Assembly: GCA_008704415.1 (NCBI GenBank)
Contig: VXIS01000049.1
Location: 1 to 64,000, forward strand
Source of the DNA: Sphaerosporella brunnea
Taxonomy: Eukaryota > Ascomycota > Pezizomycetes > Pezizales > Pyronemataceae
Direction: 5' to 3'
DNA: 64,000 nt
Part shown: positions 1 through 10,146 of the stretch, one piece after another
Layout of the letters: each line of letters begins with the position of its first letter
Position numbering within the stretch: the first letter of the stretch is position 1
Program-made: the position numbers and the translations under genes
The notes under the pieces: generated by a model
Told to the model about the DNA's origin: nothing
The model's input: the letters and a program-made list of their open reading frames with translations, nothing else
Database searches by the model: none

Positions 1-368
1 TTTTTACGCTCGTTCAAGGATACGGTATGATGCTCGGCTGTTCTCGAGGACGTGGCTGGCCGCAGTCGTTCCAAACCCGGTATATTTGCCCTCAAAATAG
101 AGGCGGTGAAGGTCCAATTGGCCAGGAAGAACTTCCTGTTCGAGCGTGCCGTTGTTGGTGGATCTGGTCCCGCATCTTCTACTGTCAATTCCCCCGCCGC
201 CTCTTCTTCCGCCTGTCGTGTCCCCCGCCAACGGTGCTGCTGCCACTGCCGCTGATTCCGACCCTGCCGCTACCTTCGCTGCCCGACCTGGCCACTCCCT
301 CATTCCGTACAGTGTTGTACACGGTCTGTGCAGTCCAGTACTCGCTCACAACCAAACTGGACTACGTT

Positions 369-687
369 TCACGGTCCGATCCACGGCGAAGACCAGAACT
401 GGCAGTCTCTGAGGCGGGAAAAACTGGACCGGCTGCAGTCATATGTGGTCAAGCGTGTCTGCGGTTGACGGCTGTGGACTGCAGTTGGCGGCAGACAATG
501 GGATATGGGTGGGTTCAAAGAGATCTATTCTGAAGATATACATACACAACATTCTACCACCGCTCCGCTGAGTCCGCTCCCTTGCCTTGCGTTCTTTTTC
601 TATCCTATCCTCACAGAGCGCATCTAGCATGGACTCTAGCTGCCGAATATCATCGCAGCTGGCCGCAATCAAACCATCGAGTTGCCA
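369..687 (-). CDS. hypothetical spliced 3' end
   Basis: I do not recognise the product. The reading frame from 687 down to 546 encodes a charged helical segment with DDIRQLESMLDALCEDRIEK, likely coiled coil. A good intron follows at 479-545 (67 bases, GTATGT donor, CTGCAG acceptor). The second exon at 369-478 stays in frame for 36 codons and ends at the TGA at 369-371. No start codon was found: an upstream GTAAGG...CTAAC intron-like stretch (about 700-760) does not join in frame. This may be the 3' part of a gene or a decayed copy. The plus-strand ORFs here look like antisense shadows. Confidence 0.25.
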
Positions 688-1072
688 ACTTTGCAGACTT
701 AGGGTTAGTTCCGCCGGCTGATCGGCGAGATCACTCCAACCTTACCCTGGTTGTAGTCATCAATAATAACGGGGAATAGGAACAATCATGCAGGATCAGT
801 GGCCAAAGACCTGACGGGTGGCACGTCCACGGGTACTTGTTAGGCCAGGCTTTTTTTTCGTCTTTTATCGATGCGTTGCTCGAAACGATCAATTGTTCAA
901 ACCATCCGCACTGACTTTTAATCCTCCCACTGAAGAGCTAACACCCGGTTATCAGCAGCGTAGCCACCATGAGCACTGTTCTAAGTGGCAAGCTCATAAA
1001 CAACACCTTGGGTAGGCGCTACGTCACGGTTATCACCCCGATTATTTTGACTTTGTCCGGGTCGTGGTGTCT

Positions 1073-1781
1073 CTAACTCCTTGATACCAGCTCGCGGGGA
1101 TGAAAACCGCCAACCACAAGAGCCGCGCAGAAAAAAAGCTTAATCTCACGAACAACAACCGGTTTTCCACGCTCGGAGACGCAAGCCAGGCCGTGGGAGG
1201 TCCCTATGTATCTCTGCATATGCATTGGTATTGCGGACAATCGACCGCCAGTCACTCCCCTGCCAGAGAAGGGAAAACCATGCAAGCGGGGACTTTGCGT
1301 CTGCATCAAAGTCGGTCGGTAGCTGTACGTCTTCCTTTGCAAGGCCGTCATCCGCTACGGGGGTGATATCCGATCTCCTCCTGCTCCTCCGGCGCTTCAT
1401 TATGCCCCGCTTTCCTGGGTCTTCTAGATTTGGTCGCCTGTCCTTGCCGCGCCGGCTCGCTCCATTCGGTTGCCAGTGCTTTCCCCGCTACAAAGCTTGC
1501 TTCCTGCTTTCCTGCTTTTGCTGCATTCGCTTCATTGACCGCTGCTGGGACCACATTTTTCACTGCTTGGGGGTCCGGAACCTACGGCTTTCTTTGATTT
1601 TCATCCAGGCCTGCGCGCTCTTTTGCTTACCTTGGACTGTAGCCTCATTTTGTTGGGCAACAATAATGCGCTGGGCGCACATGCATATCGTCTCGGCTGT
1701 GGGCGGAGCTTCTGCCTTGCGCTTTCCGGGCCGCAAGACCAGCCACATACTAAGTAGCGGTGGGTGGCTAGTGCTGTGCAC
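1073..1781 (-). pseudogene. decayed unidentified gene
   Basis: Three overlapping minus-strand frames read as one Lys/Glu/Ala-rich protein broken by frameshifts. The first piece (1781 to 1560) holds AETICMCAQRIIVAQQ and runs into KESRRFR. The frame then shifts at a run of five G (plus strand, about 1568-1572) into a piece ending at 1348. Two more shifts lead to the segments around 1146-1400 and 1073-1200, the last holding REIKLFF. Composition and the ordered frame changes suggest an old coding sequence. The family is not recognised and could be of transposon origin. The 227-codon plus-strand ORF over it is probably antisense. Confidence 0.3.
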
Positions 1782-2167
1782 GGGTCTCCTACTGGGTGCG
1801 TTTCACGAGCGCTGTACAATCTTCCTCTGGAGCGGGTCGAACTCAGGAAGGAGACGGCCGGTCGGTGATCTTCGGCGGGAATGGTTGAATGGGGGGGGGG
1901 CGGGGTAGTGGGAGGGTGGGTTGTCGGGCAGTTCACTCACAGATGAGGTTGAACGAGCAAATCACATATGCACGCATGTGTTTTCGGTCCCTTCACCTTA
2001 AGCGCAGTGTATGCCTTTTCAGCACGGCAGGGGATAGCCGAGGAGGCGCACGGCTATATAAGCCGCGGTCACGGCTTTTTTTCCTTTCGATCACTTTGTG
2101 TGATTGAATACGGGCGGCGGCGGCGACAGCGCGCCCAGGTGATGCCAGGTTTTGAATGCAAATACTA

Positions 2168-2810
2168 CTACCACAAAATGTCGATGTCCGAGTGTGCGTC
2201 ATTCCCGAGATCAACAAGCTTCCAGCGTCGTCTGTCATATCCATCAATCCAAGCCTGGTGCTGCGTATCCAGCGCGCACAAAGCAATCGGATCAGGCTGG
2301 GATGCGCCCGGCGGTGGCAATTCCCTAGCAATGCGAACCTCGTCGAAGGTTGCCTCCAGATCCCGAGTCTCCTGACATGCCGTACCCCCTTCTGTCAGGG
2401 CAATCATACATGCTTTCTTTGTCCTCTGCTCGCGCCCGTGCTGCAATTCGCCCGGAGCTGTAGATCGAGGTGGGTTCTTGGCGTTTTCCAGCACCATTTT
2501 ATTCTTTCGGGCTTCAGTCCCGGCTCGCCCAGAGGCAATGGGAAGCCGTGCTGTGGATCTCTTACGCATTCGCCTCTCGAGCAGGAGGAGGGACGGCAAG
2601 CTGAGTCCGCAGGAGCAAAACTTTTCTGAAGAGAGTGAAGTGCCTCCCGGACCTGTAGCGCATATTGCTCAGAAGTTGCGCGCGAAACTTCCCTGCTGCA
2701 AGTGCTTTGCCCCGCCTGTGGATGAGTTGCTGCGCTTGCAAGTTGGTGGAGCTCGGTGGCTGTTGAGTTTGTTGGTTTGAAGGGTGGTGATTGTTCGGAG
2801 CTCACTTGGC
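2168..2810 (-). pseudogene. decayed unidentified gene
   Basis: Two minus-strand frames join into a hydrophilic protein. The upstream piece (about 2810 to 2590) is Ser/Thr/Gln-rich with TSEQYALQVREALHSLQK. The downstream piece (about 2590 to 2168) is basic then acidic, holds ARKNKMVLENAK and LEATFDEVRIA, and ends at a stop at 2168. The join needs a frameshift near 2590. No domain is recognised. It may be a broken repeat-family gene. Confidence 0.25.
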
Positions 2811-3482
2811 GGCGTTGCCGGGTTGCCCGGTCAATGAACCAACGAGAGTGTATGAGTCTATGAGGGATAGGACGGTTTGAAGCGATGTGACTCTGCACCA
2901 GCAAGACAAAAGCGGAGTGGAGTTGCGCAGCCTCGAGGACGGTTATCGAACAGTGACTGGGGAGTAGGCCTCATGCCCTTCGCGCTTCGTAAGGCAATGG
3001 CAGTTGCTGTGATGACGCCTTCGAGGTAGGTGGCGCGCGCCATCATCCACACCCCATCCACCGCTTGATTTTCACCGTGTGCATTCCGCAGCGAGCCTTG
3101 ACAACCATGTCAAGAGCTTCGGTCTTCCAACATCAGCGGCGGATGGCACAAGCTTGCAAACATTTCAGCACCATGCGCGCGCAGCAGGACCGGCTGGGCG
3201 CTCGTCGTGCTGGGGAATATACAGGTACCATTACTGCTACAAAGGGTGGGGAAGGAGCCGTCGATCGTTACCGGTGATTAACCTGTGATTTGACGGGACA
3301 AGGATTCCACCGGTGCTCGCAATCAGCTCCTACCAACAATTCTCTCTCTGTATACATGATGTGTAATAATTCCGCCTCCATCACTTCGCCGATCAGCCTC
3401 GATATTTGTCCCGCCAGTGTGGATCGTGTAATAACTCTGCGCAACGTGGAATTCCGCACGGTGAGAATCAGGTACGACTCCC

Positions 3483-3643
3483 TGGTGTTGACGATAGGTT
3501 TCACGCAGTGGACACTAAGAACGTAGGCAGATGAGATATATTGCCAGGTACGGTGCTAAGTGCAACGTGCTGCTCCCTTGAGAGGCAGAAATGAGCACTA
3601 GTATCACTGGTTCATACTCGGAGTCATACTCTATGTCTCAACA
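3483..3643 (-). mobile_element. LTR of a small-LTR retrotransposon, copy A
   Basis: This is one of four copies of a 110-200-bp repeat (also 6386-6496, 46455-46655, 49767-49936). On the minus strand it begins TGTTGAGAC and ends GTCAACA, the TG...CA ends with short inverted repeats expected of an LTR. CTCCC lies on both sides (3478-3482 and 3644-3648), a possible 5-bp target duplication. On the minus strand a G-rich purine tract (GGATAGGGGGGAG) directly precedes it, which looks like a polypurine tract. It may therefore be a 3' LTR with internal sequence towards higher coordinates, not a solo LTR. Confidence 0.6.
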
Positions 3644-3739
3644 CTCCCCCCTATCCGAGCATGAACTATATCCCCGATCGCCATGCGGCGCGATCACATG
3701 ATCTTTGTCCACCCGATTCCCAACGGCTTCGTCCATCCA

Positions 3740-4072
3740 TCACAGCAGATGCTTATACTCAAGCTGTCCAACTGCCCCGTCGAGTTGTTGGAGTCCTTCC
3801 CAGATAGCTCCATTCGGTTGTCGTGTCTTTAATGACGCCATCAGTAGCAGTGCGATCCGTTTAGCGACCCAAACGTACTTGATCAACGGTTGATTTGGTG
3901 TCATATCCGTCGGTATCATGGCTCCCCCTGTCTGAGCGTAAAGAGTATCCATCTGCTGCATCCGAGGCTTGGCTATCTCCATCGAAACCACTATCTCCGT
4001 CGTCTGCAGTGGTGTACACTGTCCGGTTGCCCCCCCACAACTCCCTGTAGCTGGTTGATTCGTAGTTGTCAT
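3740..4072 (-). CDS. small ORF next to LTR copy A, possibly retroelement internal
   Basis: This is a 110-codon ORF with a good fungal start context (TTCAACA before ATG). It encodes a Gln/Thr-rich segment, then KYVWVAKRIALLLMASLK, and stops at a TGA. The same frame stays open beyond the TGA until just inside the LTR at 3643. That suggests either a nonsense mutation or the end of an internal retroelement ORF. The 320 bases upstream also have coding-like minus-strand frames, with a KKKRKSKG basic stretch. No Gag, protease or RT motif is visible, so the retroelement link rests on position only. Confidence 0.3.
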   Translation of the reverse strand: MTTTNQPATGSCGGATGQCTPLQTTEIVVSMEIAKPRMQQMDTLYAQTGGAMIPTDMTPNQPLIKYVWVAKRIALLLMASLKTRQPNGAIWEGLQQLDGAVGQLEYKHLL

Positions 4073-4394
4073 TGTTGAAATCGCCTGCCGGAGATGGCTG
4101 TCAAACAGTTTCTGGTCTTCTGACGCTGTGTTGCGATTGCGTCGTTTACTGCATCGGCACTCGTTCTTGTTTCATTGGCAGTATCATCGCACATGTTGCT
4201 TACGTCCATGCATCCAGTATCGTCTGCAGGAAGCCTTCTGCCCTTCGATTTCCGCTTTTTCTTGTCCGACTGCTGTACTGGCTAGCTCCATCTGCGAAAG
4301 CATCTCTCCTTTCGGCGAAACCGGTGCTTTCCTCTATATACACACACAGATGATCTATCATACGATCGCTGTTGCCCGCCTTTTTGTTCGGTGC

Positions 4395-5311
4395 CTATCG
4401 CAGCTCCACGCCGTACCTCTCGTGCAAGGCATTGCGAACGCTCTCGTGCAGAACATCAGTCTCGTCGTTGGTGAGGGTCTTCTCCAGAGACCTATAGTTG
4501 ACACGGAAGCAGAGCGACTTCCGGCCCAGTCTTGCGGTGCACGAATTCATCGACAAGCCTGACGTCCTCAGCTAGCTAAGACGCCGGCAACGCCACCTAC
4601 AACCTCCATCATGTCGTTCTCGTCGAACTGCGCCAGGGCGCTGGAAGAGGTTTTGAGTCAGAAAGCCACATCCTTGTAGCACGGCGGGGACTTCGAGACC
4701 GGCGCGAACCTGGAGACCTGGCCCTCCTTGAATTGGCTCAGGAATCTTTTCATCCTTGGACCGGAAGTGACGGATGTCCGGAATGCCAAAGAGAAGCATG
4801 GCGACAAATCTCGCTACAGGCCTTCTCCGAACGCCCCACCCGAGCTTGTCAGGTACGCCGGCATTGTTTGGTAGGCTCTGCTTCACCACACTGCATCCAA
4901 GCAGCTCCAACCCATTCTCCATGCCAAAACACCTCCAACTCCCAACTGGGGCTTGTAAAGAGGAAGTAAGCCTCGATCCAGCGGAGCGTCATCTTCCTTT
5001 GCCTCGCCGCTATGACCGCCTTTTTGGCCTCCACCACCACGCCCTCCAAGCTCCGCTTCAGGTGCGCCGCAACGGCTTCACACTCCTTCGCCGAGTGTTC
5101 CGTCTGCACCGGGTTTCCCTCGTGGGAAAACGGAAGCGGTATCCTCCACCACAAGATTGTGCTTCATATACAAAGGCCCACCCGCTTTCATCCTCTTCTC
5201 ATCCTCACCTTCGCCCTGTAAATTTATTTTGTCAGAAAACGCTTGCCGGCGGGTGTTGAAACTTACATGAAAAATATTTTTGGTTTGTGTGACGCTTGTG
5301 CAGCGCCGGAG
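4395..5311 (-). pseudogene. MSF1: mitochondrial phenylalanyl-tRNA synthetase relic
   Basis: Mitochondrial PheRS charges tRNA-Phe in mitochondria. Its hallmarks appear in order on the minus strand but in shifting frames: FH before a 51-base intron at 5216-5266 (GTAAGT...TTACAG); VEDTAS; FTSPSWELEVFWHGEW (class II motif); LLGCSVVKQ; NNAGVPDKLGW; FGIPDIRHFRSKDE; SPPCYKDVAF; FDENDMMEV; and the C-terminal anticodon-binding domain with VDEFVHRKTG, LCFRVNYRSLEKTLTN and GVELR before the stop at 4395-4397. At least six frameshifts lie near 5125, 4910, 4836, 4817, 4740 and 4524, with another near 4567. The Trp after VAF is a TGA at 4658-4660. The N-terminal half, including the FHQMEG region, is missing or unrecognisable. 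It cannot encode an active enzyme, so a functional copy must lie elsewhere. Confidence 0.85.
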
Positions 5312-5544
5312 AGGCGGCTGGGGGTTGTCTTTGATTTCACCAAGAGGGGTGTTGTAGGCGGAGTTGCTGCATAATCCAGGAGCGGCCTCATCACCACTGC
5401 CACTCCTAGTATTGTCCGAATTTGCTTCGTTCATACCTGATGCATCAACCCGAGAGTGTTTCCTACCTTTTTTACTGTTCTGTGATGTCGCCTTGCGCTT
5501 GTTGGATGGGTTGGGTGTGTTGTGCAGGACCTGCTGCAACCCTT

Positions 5545-5951
5545 TGCTCGGGGTGACAACGAAGGAAGATGGAAATCCACTTGTTACCGATTAACCCCTT
5601 TGTATTTTGTTCTTGGCTATTTTGACCGCAAGGTTGGGTGAGCATTCAAACAGGATAGCTTTCACCATTCGCACGACCTGAGTCGCTCCTGGAGGGATCG
5701 CCATGTCGTCTGATTTCTCAATCCAGCCGACAATCTCTCCTTCTTCCTCGGGTGCAAGAGTTTGGTGTTCGGCTTGAGATTCTGCCCGGGTCTTGACACC
5801 TTTCATGCGGGTTTGAACAGTACTCAGTGGGACCCCATATTTCTTCAGCAGCACGCCGTATTGACAGAGGAGCGGTGGGTGGGACAGCTTGAATAGCCAG
5901 TTGTATGCGGATTTCTTTTGGATCCTTCGCTTGCAGCTTGACCTTGCCCAT
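5545..5951 (-). pseudogene. pogo/Tc5-type transposase N-terminus (CENP-B HTH) relic
   Basis: This is the DNA-binding half of a pogo-like DDE transposase. From the ATG at 5949-5951 the frame reads GKVKLQ...APLSIRRAA. It then shifts by one base near 5853 to continue KKYGVPLSTVQTRMKGV, the second helix-turn-helix start typical of fungal pogo elements. TLAPEEEGEIVGWIEK is the CENP-B-type HTH. A second shift near 5592 is needed to reach GNKWISIFLRCHPE, the conserved end of that domain. No DDE catalytic domain follows; the sequence runs into the region upstream of the PheRS relic. Two frameshifts make it dead. Confidence 0.75.
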
Positions 5952-6385
5952 GTTGAGTGTGTTGAGTGGTGGGGTATACGGCGCTTGCTCCTGCTGCCAA
6001 AACATTGCTATTTATGCCATAACACCGCTCATTGTGATAATCCAGACAAGACCTCAATGCACTCGCGCTGTTTTATCTCCATCACCAATACCCAAAGAGT
6101 CTTTCCAGTAGGTTTCAGCCCCCACCAGCCAGCGCTTCTGACAAAATGAGCCCAGGTGTCTGAGCGGGTGGGAGAGTCAAATTATCACGGTTGGACGCAT
6201 CTAGAAGGGGTTTCGATTGTGCAGATGCTACAGCGTGCTCACAAAATGTTCTTTACTATGCTCTCTTGCTCCAATTGAAGTCTCATGTCCAGACCTCTCG
6301 TGGTGGTAGTCTAGATGGGGGGTGCCGGGTGCGTATACGCTCAGGCTCGGGTGGCCTGCTAGACCATCGCGTCCATGGCAACCAT

Positions 6386-6496
6386 CATTGACGTTAAGTG
6401 CAAGTTGCTGCTCCCTTAAGAGGCGGAAACGAACGAGCACTGGTATCACTGGTTCATACTCGGATCCACCAGAGAGTCATACTCTATGTCTCGACA
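6386..6496 (-). mobile_element. LTR copy E, internally deleted
   Basis: It matches LTR copy A from TTAAGTGCAAGTTGCTGCTC through GGTTCATACTCGG to TATGTCTCGACA. It lacks the roughly 60-bp stretch that contains GTGGACACTAAGAACGTAG in the other copies. No target duplication is visible. Confidence 0.5.
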
Positions 6497-6856
6497 TCTC
6501 TTTGCCGCGTGAACATTCCCGAGATCTCGCCTCTAAGCGAATACTTAAACATATAAATTGCTACCCACAGCCATTCGGCCTCGCCCATCCCAATACTGAT
6601 TGCTATGTGATTGCAGCTTGGGTGGTCGGCGGGCGCTCTGGGAACGGTAGTCACCGGTGCGGTCGTCGTCCAGAACACACTGGCACGCTCTAGCTCTGCC
6701 GAGAACGCTCGGCGGCGGCCGTCCTAGCTTGCGCTTGCTCTCAGGCCCGCGGGCCGTTTTTTCACGCCACCCGTCATATTCACACGGCATTGTATGTAGC
6801 GTTGAATGGTCTCATTTTTTCAGCCCGGGGTTCGCGAGGTGGTGATGTGATGATCT

Positions 6857-6940
6857 GCAGGATTACGCGCTGTGGAGGATTGCACGCTGTGGCGGATTGC
6901 ACGCTTTGGAGGAGTGCAAGCTGTTGAGGATTACCCGGCG
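6857..6940. repeat. 17-bp minisatellite
   Basis: About five degenerate 17-18-base units of the form GGATTGCACGCTGTGGA stand in tandem. No gene is visible between 6500 and 7180 apart from this repeat. Confidence 0.65.
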
Positions 6941-7352
6941 CGGCGTGTGCATTTGATGGTCAGCTCATAGCTGGCACCCGCGCGTCATCACCGGCCATCG
7001 AGTGATTCTGTGCACCCCACGTCTGAATCGACTTTTTCCGTCACAACCGAGATCTCGGGAACTCTATATTTCACCCGACAGTGGTATGTGTTATAGTCGA
7101 GTAGATGCGGTAGGTTATTATTGTGTGGGGATACAAGTATGAACGGGTGTAACAAAATAGAACCAGGGTATTTGTAGAGATACCCTAGGGTTAGAGGTCA
7201 GTTAGCCGCTTGGTTGTGCCTCTTAAAGCGCAGAACCAAGCGCTACGCTCCGTACCTCGCAATCAACACTTCAACACTCAGCAATTTCCATCGACAGCAA
7301 CTCCTTTGTATCATCAACAACCTCGTCTTCTTTCTTTCCTTCTTCCTTTACC

Positions 7353-8194
7353 ATGGTCGGATCCAGCTCAATCGTCGAATCCAGCTCCATGGCCGAATCC
7401 AGCTCAATCGTCGAATCCAGCTCCATGGCCGAATCCAGCTCAATCGTCGAATCCAGCTCAATGAACGAATCCAGCTCAATCGTCGGATCCAGCTCCCCGG
7501 CCGAATCCAGCTCAATCGTCGAATCCAGCTCCATGGCCGAATCCAGCTCAACCGTCGAATCCAGCTCCATGGCCGAATCCAGCTCAATCGTCGAATCCAG
7601 CTCCATGGCCGAATCCAGCTCAATGGCCGAATCCAGCTCAACAGTCGAATCCAGCTCCATGACCGAATCCAGCTCAATCGTCGAATCCAGCTCAATGGAC
7701 GAATCTAGCTCAATGGCCGAAGCCAGAGCAATTCAGGAACCCGCTGCGGCTGCTGAAGCCTCTGGAGCCACTCCCACTGCCAACGGTGAAAGCCCTCAAT
7801 CCACCGGTATCTAACTACCTGTTCCACCCTACCGAGCCTTGTCTGACAACTACACAATAGTGCCGTCACCGCCAACCATTGCTGCGTCTGATGTCGAGAA
7901 AGCCAAGCGCAACGCAAAGCGCAACGCAAAGCGCAAACTTCAGCGCAAGGTGAACCCCCAGACCCCGACAACCAACAGCATTCGTTCTGACATCATCAGC
8001 AGAAGGCTAGGCAGCAGGAAAAGAAGCCCGCCGCAGCCACCGCGGGACCAGGCTCGGTGTCGTCAGTTTCGTCAAAGAGTGGGTCCATTTTCGTCGATGT
8101 GTCTAATTGTACCGGCATGGACGTCTCCTGGAATCTCGCCCCCGATGGCACTGTTGCCGGCGTCACCTGTTCATTTCGGCGATCGACCTCTTAG
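7353..8194 (+). CDS. Ser-rich hexapeptide-repeat protein, paralogue of the 36.9-kb gene
   Basis: This is a three-exon gene: exons 7353-7806, 7861-7949 and 8003-8194, giving 244 residues. Intron 1 (7807-7860, 54 bases) begins GTATCT and ends with a CTGAC branch and AATAG. Intron 2 (7950-8002, 53 bases) begins GTGAAC and ends CTGAC...CAGCAG. The paralogue at 36874-37806 has both introns at the same codon positions, which strongly supports the model. Residues 4-123 are 20 copies of SSS(I/M/T)(V/A)E. After a short Ala-rich linker comes a Lys/Arg-rich stretch, then SGSIFVDVSNCTGMDVSW, shared with the paralogue. The protein stops soon after, without the SAM-like region of the paralogue; reading frames after 8236 (KWEGPVETEVK) could be a lost extension. 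Function is unknown. Homology of the two loci begins upstream at a TAGGGTTAG motif near 7181. Confidence 0.7.
7362..7721 (+). repeat. 18-bp tandem repeat coding for SSSxxE units
   Basis: Twenty uninterrupted 18-base units (TCCAGCTCAATCGTCGAA and variants) lie in exon 1. The period is a multiple of three, so expansion or contraction keeps the frame. The paralogue has only three degenerate units (36877-36930). ORFs on the other strand and frames here only reflect the repeat. Confidence 0.95.
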
Positions 8195-8860
8195 GTCACT
8201 TTCACCTTGTTTCATCTTGCATCGTGAACTGTCAGTACCGTCGGCGGTACAAATTCGGACGGGAAGTGGGAGGGTCCGGTTGAAACAGAGGTCAAATTGG
8301 GACGTGCTCGATATTTTCACTGTGGTTTTGTGGTTACCCCCGTTCTGTTTCTATGCCTTTGTGTCTCTTTTCGTGGGGGGGGGAGTTCTCGGTATTGGCA
8401 ACCATTTGGGCTTTCTGCAATCACTTCGGTGTGGAGTCTTGGGTAATGAACATGATTCGAAGGAGGCATGAAGGGGGTACAGCGAGATAAACGCCTGCTA
8501 TTTATCTCTTGTAGTGCCGTCTTCCTGGATGTGCTTTTCGGAGCGTTTAAGGGCCCCTGTGGAGTGTCGATCCCGTGCTAGTATGATTCTGTGTAGAGCA
8601 GCTCAATCGTGATCATGACTCGAGCTTTGTGGGTTCGGGTCAGGCCTACGCCGAAGGTCCCAGGAGTGTCGATCCACCCGTCGCATTCGTGTGCAACGCA
8701 GCCCAAACATATGCAAAAGCGGGGAATCAGGACAGAGCCACAGTGATAACCGACAGCATGCTATACTCGTTCATTGTTCATATGCGTACAGATCATCGCG
8801 CCGGGCTGGCGTTCTGATCAGCCAACCCCGCCAGAAACACACTCTTCCATTGCAGCCGAA
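8195..8860. other. no confident gene
   Basis: After the stop of the hexapeptide gene, an open frame from about 8236 to 8471 holds KWEGPVETEVK and could be a lost third domain. Beyond 8471 I see no gene or repeat. Confidence 0.4.
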
Positions 8861-9118
8861 TGGGGCCGCTCAGACAGGCATTTCTGACCCGTTTATACCA
8901 ATTTGAAACTCACTGTTTATCCGGCTCTATAAACCGTTCTGTTGTAACGCCTTTTTAGCCGTTACTACACGTGTATACGGTCGATAGCCGGCGTGGAGCA
9001 AGAAGCAAGGACGGTTGCCAGTGGCCTCCAATACGAGTGCTCATCCAGAACCGGCCGAAACCGGCGGTATATCTGGAAACGGGATTAAAAAGAATAAACG
9101 CCTGTCTGAGCGGCCCTA
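8861..9118. mobile_element. 258-bp MITE
   Basis: The ends are inverted repeats: left TGGGGCCGCTCAGACAGGC, right GCCTGTCTGAGCGGCCCTA. The inner part also pairs loosely (CCCGTTTATACC near the left, GGTATATCTGGAAACGGG near the right). The element has no coding capacity. The 8-bp flanks do not match clearly, so the superfamily is left open. Confidence 0.7.
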
Positions 9119-9744
9119 ATGCAGGTTGACTTCTTGGTGAAAACAATGATCGTACCCCCGCGACCAGCACCTCACGATACTCCACCTCAGTCCCGCAGAC
9201 GTGATCCGGAATCCCCACCGGAGTCCTCGATCTTCCACAGCAACGGTGTCGGCAACCCCAGCTCGTCTTTGCGGCACAGGCGGCGTGTTCATGCCACAGG
9301 CCCCCACCCAGCACCGCGTGTGGCCTATAGCGGCAATGATGCAGCGCAGCAGCAAGCACCGACGTCGCTTCCACATATCCCGTAATCATAGCTGTAGGCG
9401 TGATCTTCAGCATTCGTTTTGGCAACCTGCAACCGGCAGGGGCTGGTGTGAGTTCTTGCCGCGGCACGTATAGGGCATCGTTGTATCAGAGTACACAGCC
9501 GTGTACACGTGTGGTATGCGCAACCTCCCGGTTGCTCCAACCATCGCGTTGTTCCAACCACTATCATGAACCAGGGTATCAAGGGACGCGGGCACGTTGT
9601 GTGGAGTTGTGTACCTGACAGCTCAGTTGGTGCGCGCGGAACAGGATGTGTCATTCAGGGTCAAGGCGTCGTATTTGTGTCTGCATCGTCGAGCTATCCT
9701 CTGCGACCCAAATCCCGGGGAACCAAAACCTGCCCATCTCCTGC
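9119..9744. other. no gene seen
   Basis: Short overlapping ORFs on both strands have no recognisable motifs. I see no repeat or RNA gene. Confidence 0.4.
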
Positions 9745-10060
9745 CTGATCCCACCCAAATCCTATGCCGCGTTCCTATCCCTGTGTAATCCCTGTGTCCC
9801 TCCCAGGTCACCACCTGGACACCCCGCCTCCCGTCCTGGCCTCTCCGGATTCTACCAATACACCGACCGATTCAAACACCCCACACTAGCCAAACAGATG
9901 ACCACCTTGATCCCACCCAAAATCCTACGCCGCCTTTGTATCCCTGTGGAATCCCCGTTTCCATCGCGCGTCACCACCGCACCAATTCCCCGCAGCCTGT
10001 CCTGGCCTCATAATTTTACAAATACAGCGACAGATATAAACACCGCAAACTAGGCAAACC
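9745..10060. repeat. two-copy direct repeat, about 162 bp
   Basis: Units start at 9745 and 9907, each with TGATCCCACCCAAA, then TATCCCTGTG, GTCACCACC and GTCCTGGCCTC. They lie just beyond the 3' end of the FunK1 gene and may include its 3' UTR or terminator region. Confidence 0.75.
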
Positions 10061-10146
10061 GCCCCCACGATACGTATTCGAAACACGCCGTTGCTCGACA
10101 CGAACTGGAAAAGCCCGCTGATGGTAGAGAACCTTTATGGCGTGAC

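Noticed and set aside
1225..1908. 227-codon plus-strand ORF with hydrophobic stretches
   Set aside because: It overlaps the Lys/Glu/Ala-rich minus-strand relic. Cys/Leu/Phe-rich readings are the expected antisense of such sequence.
3268..3526. Cyclophilin-like readings next to LTR copy A
   Set aside because: I could force a weak match on both strands of the same bases, which shows the pattern is too loose.
7271..7695. Minus-strand and second-frame repeat proteins (MELDST..., RIQLNR...)
   Set aside because: They are other frames of the 18-bp repeat; the spliced SSSxxE frame is supported by the paralogue.
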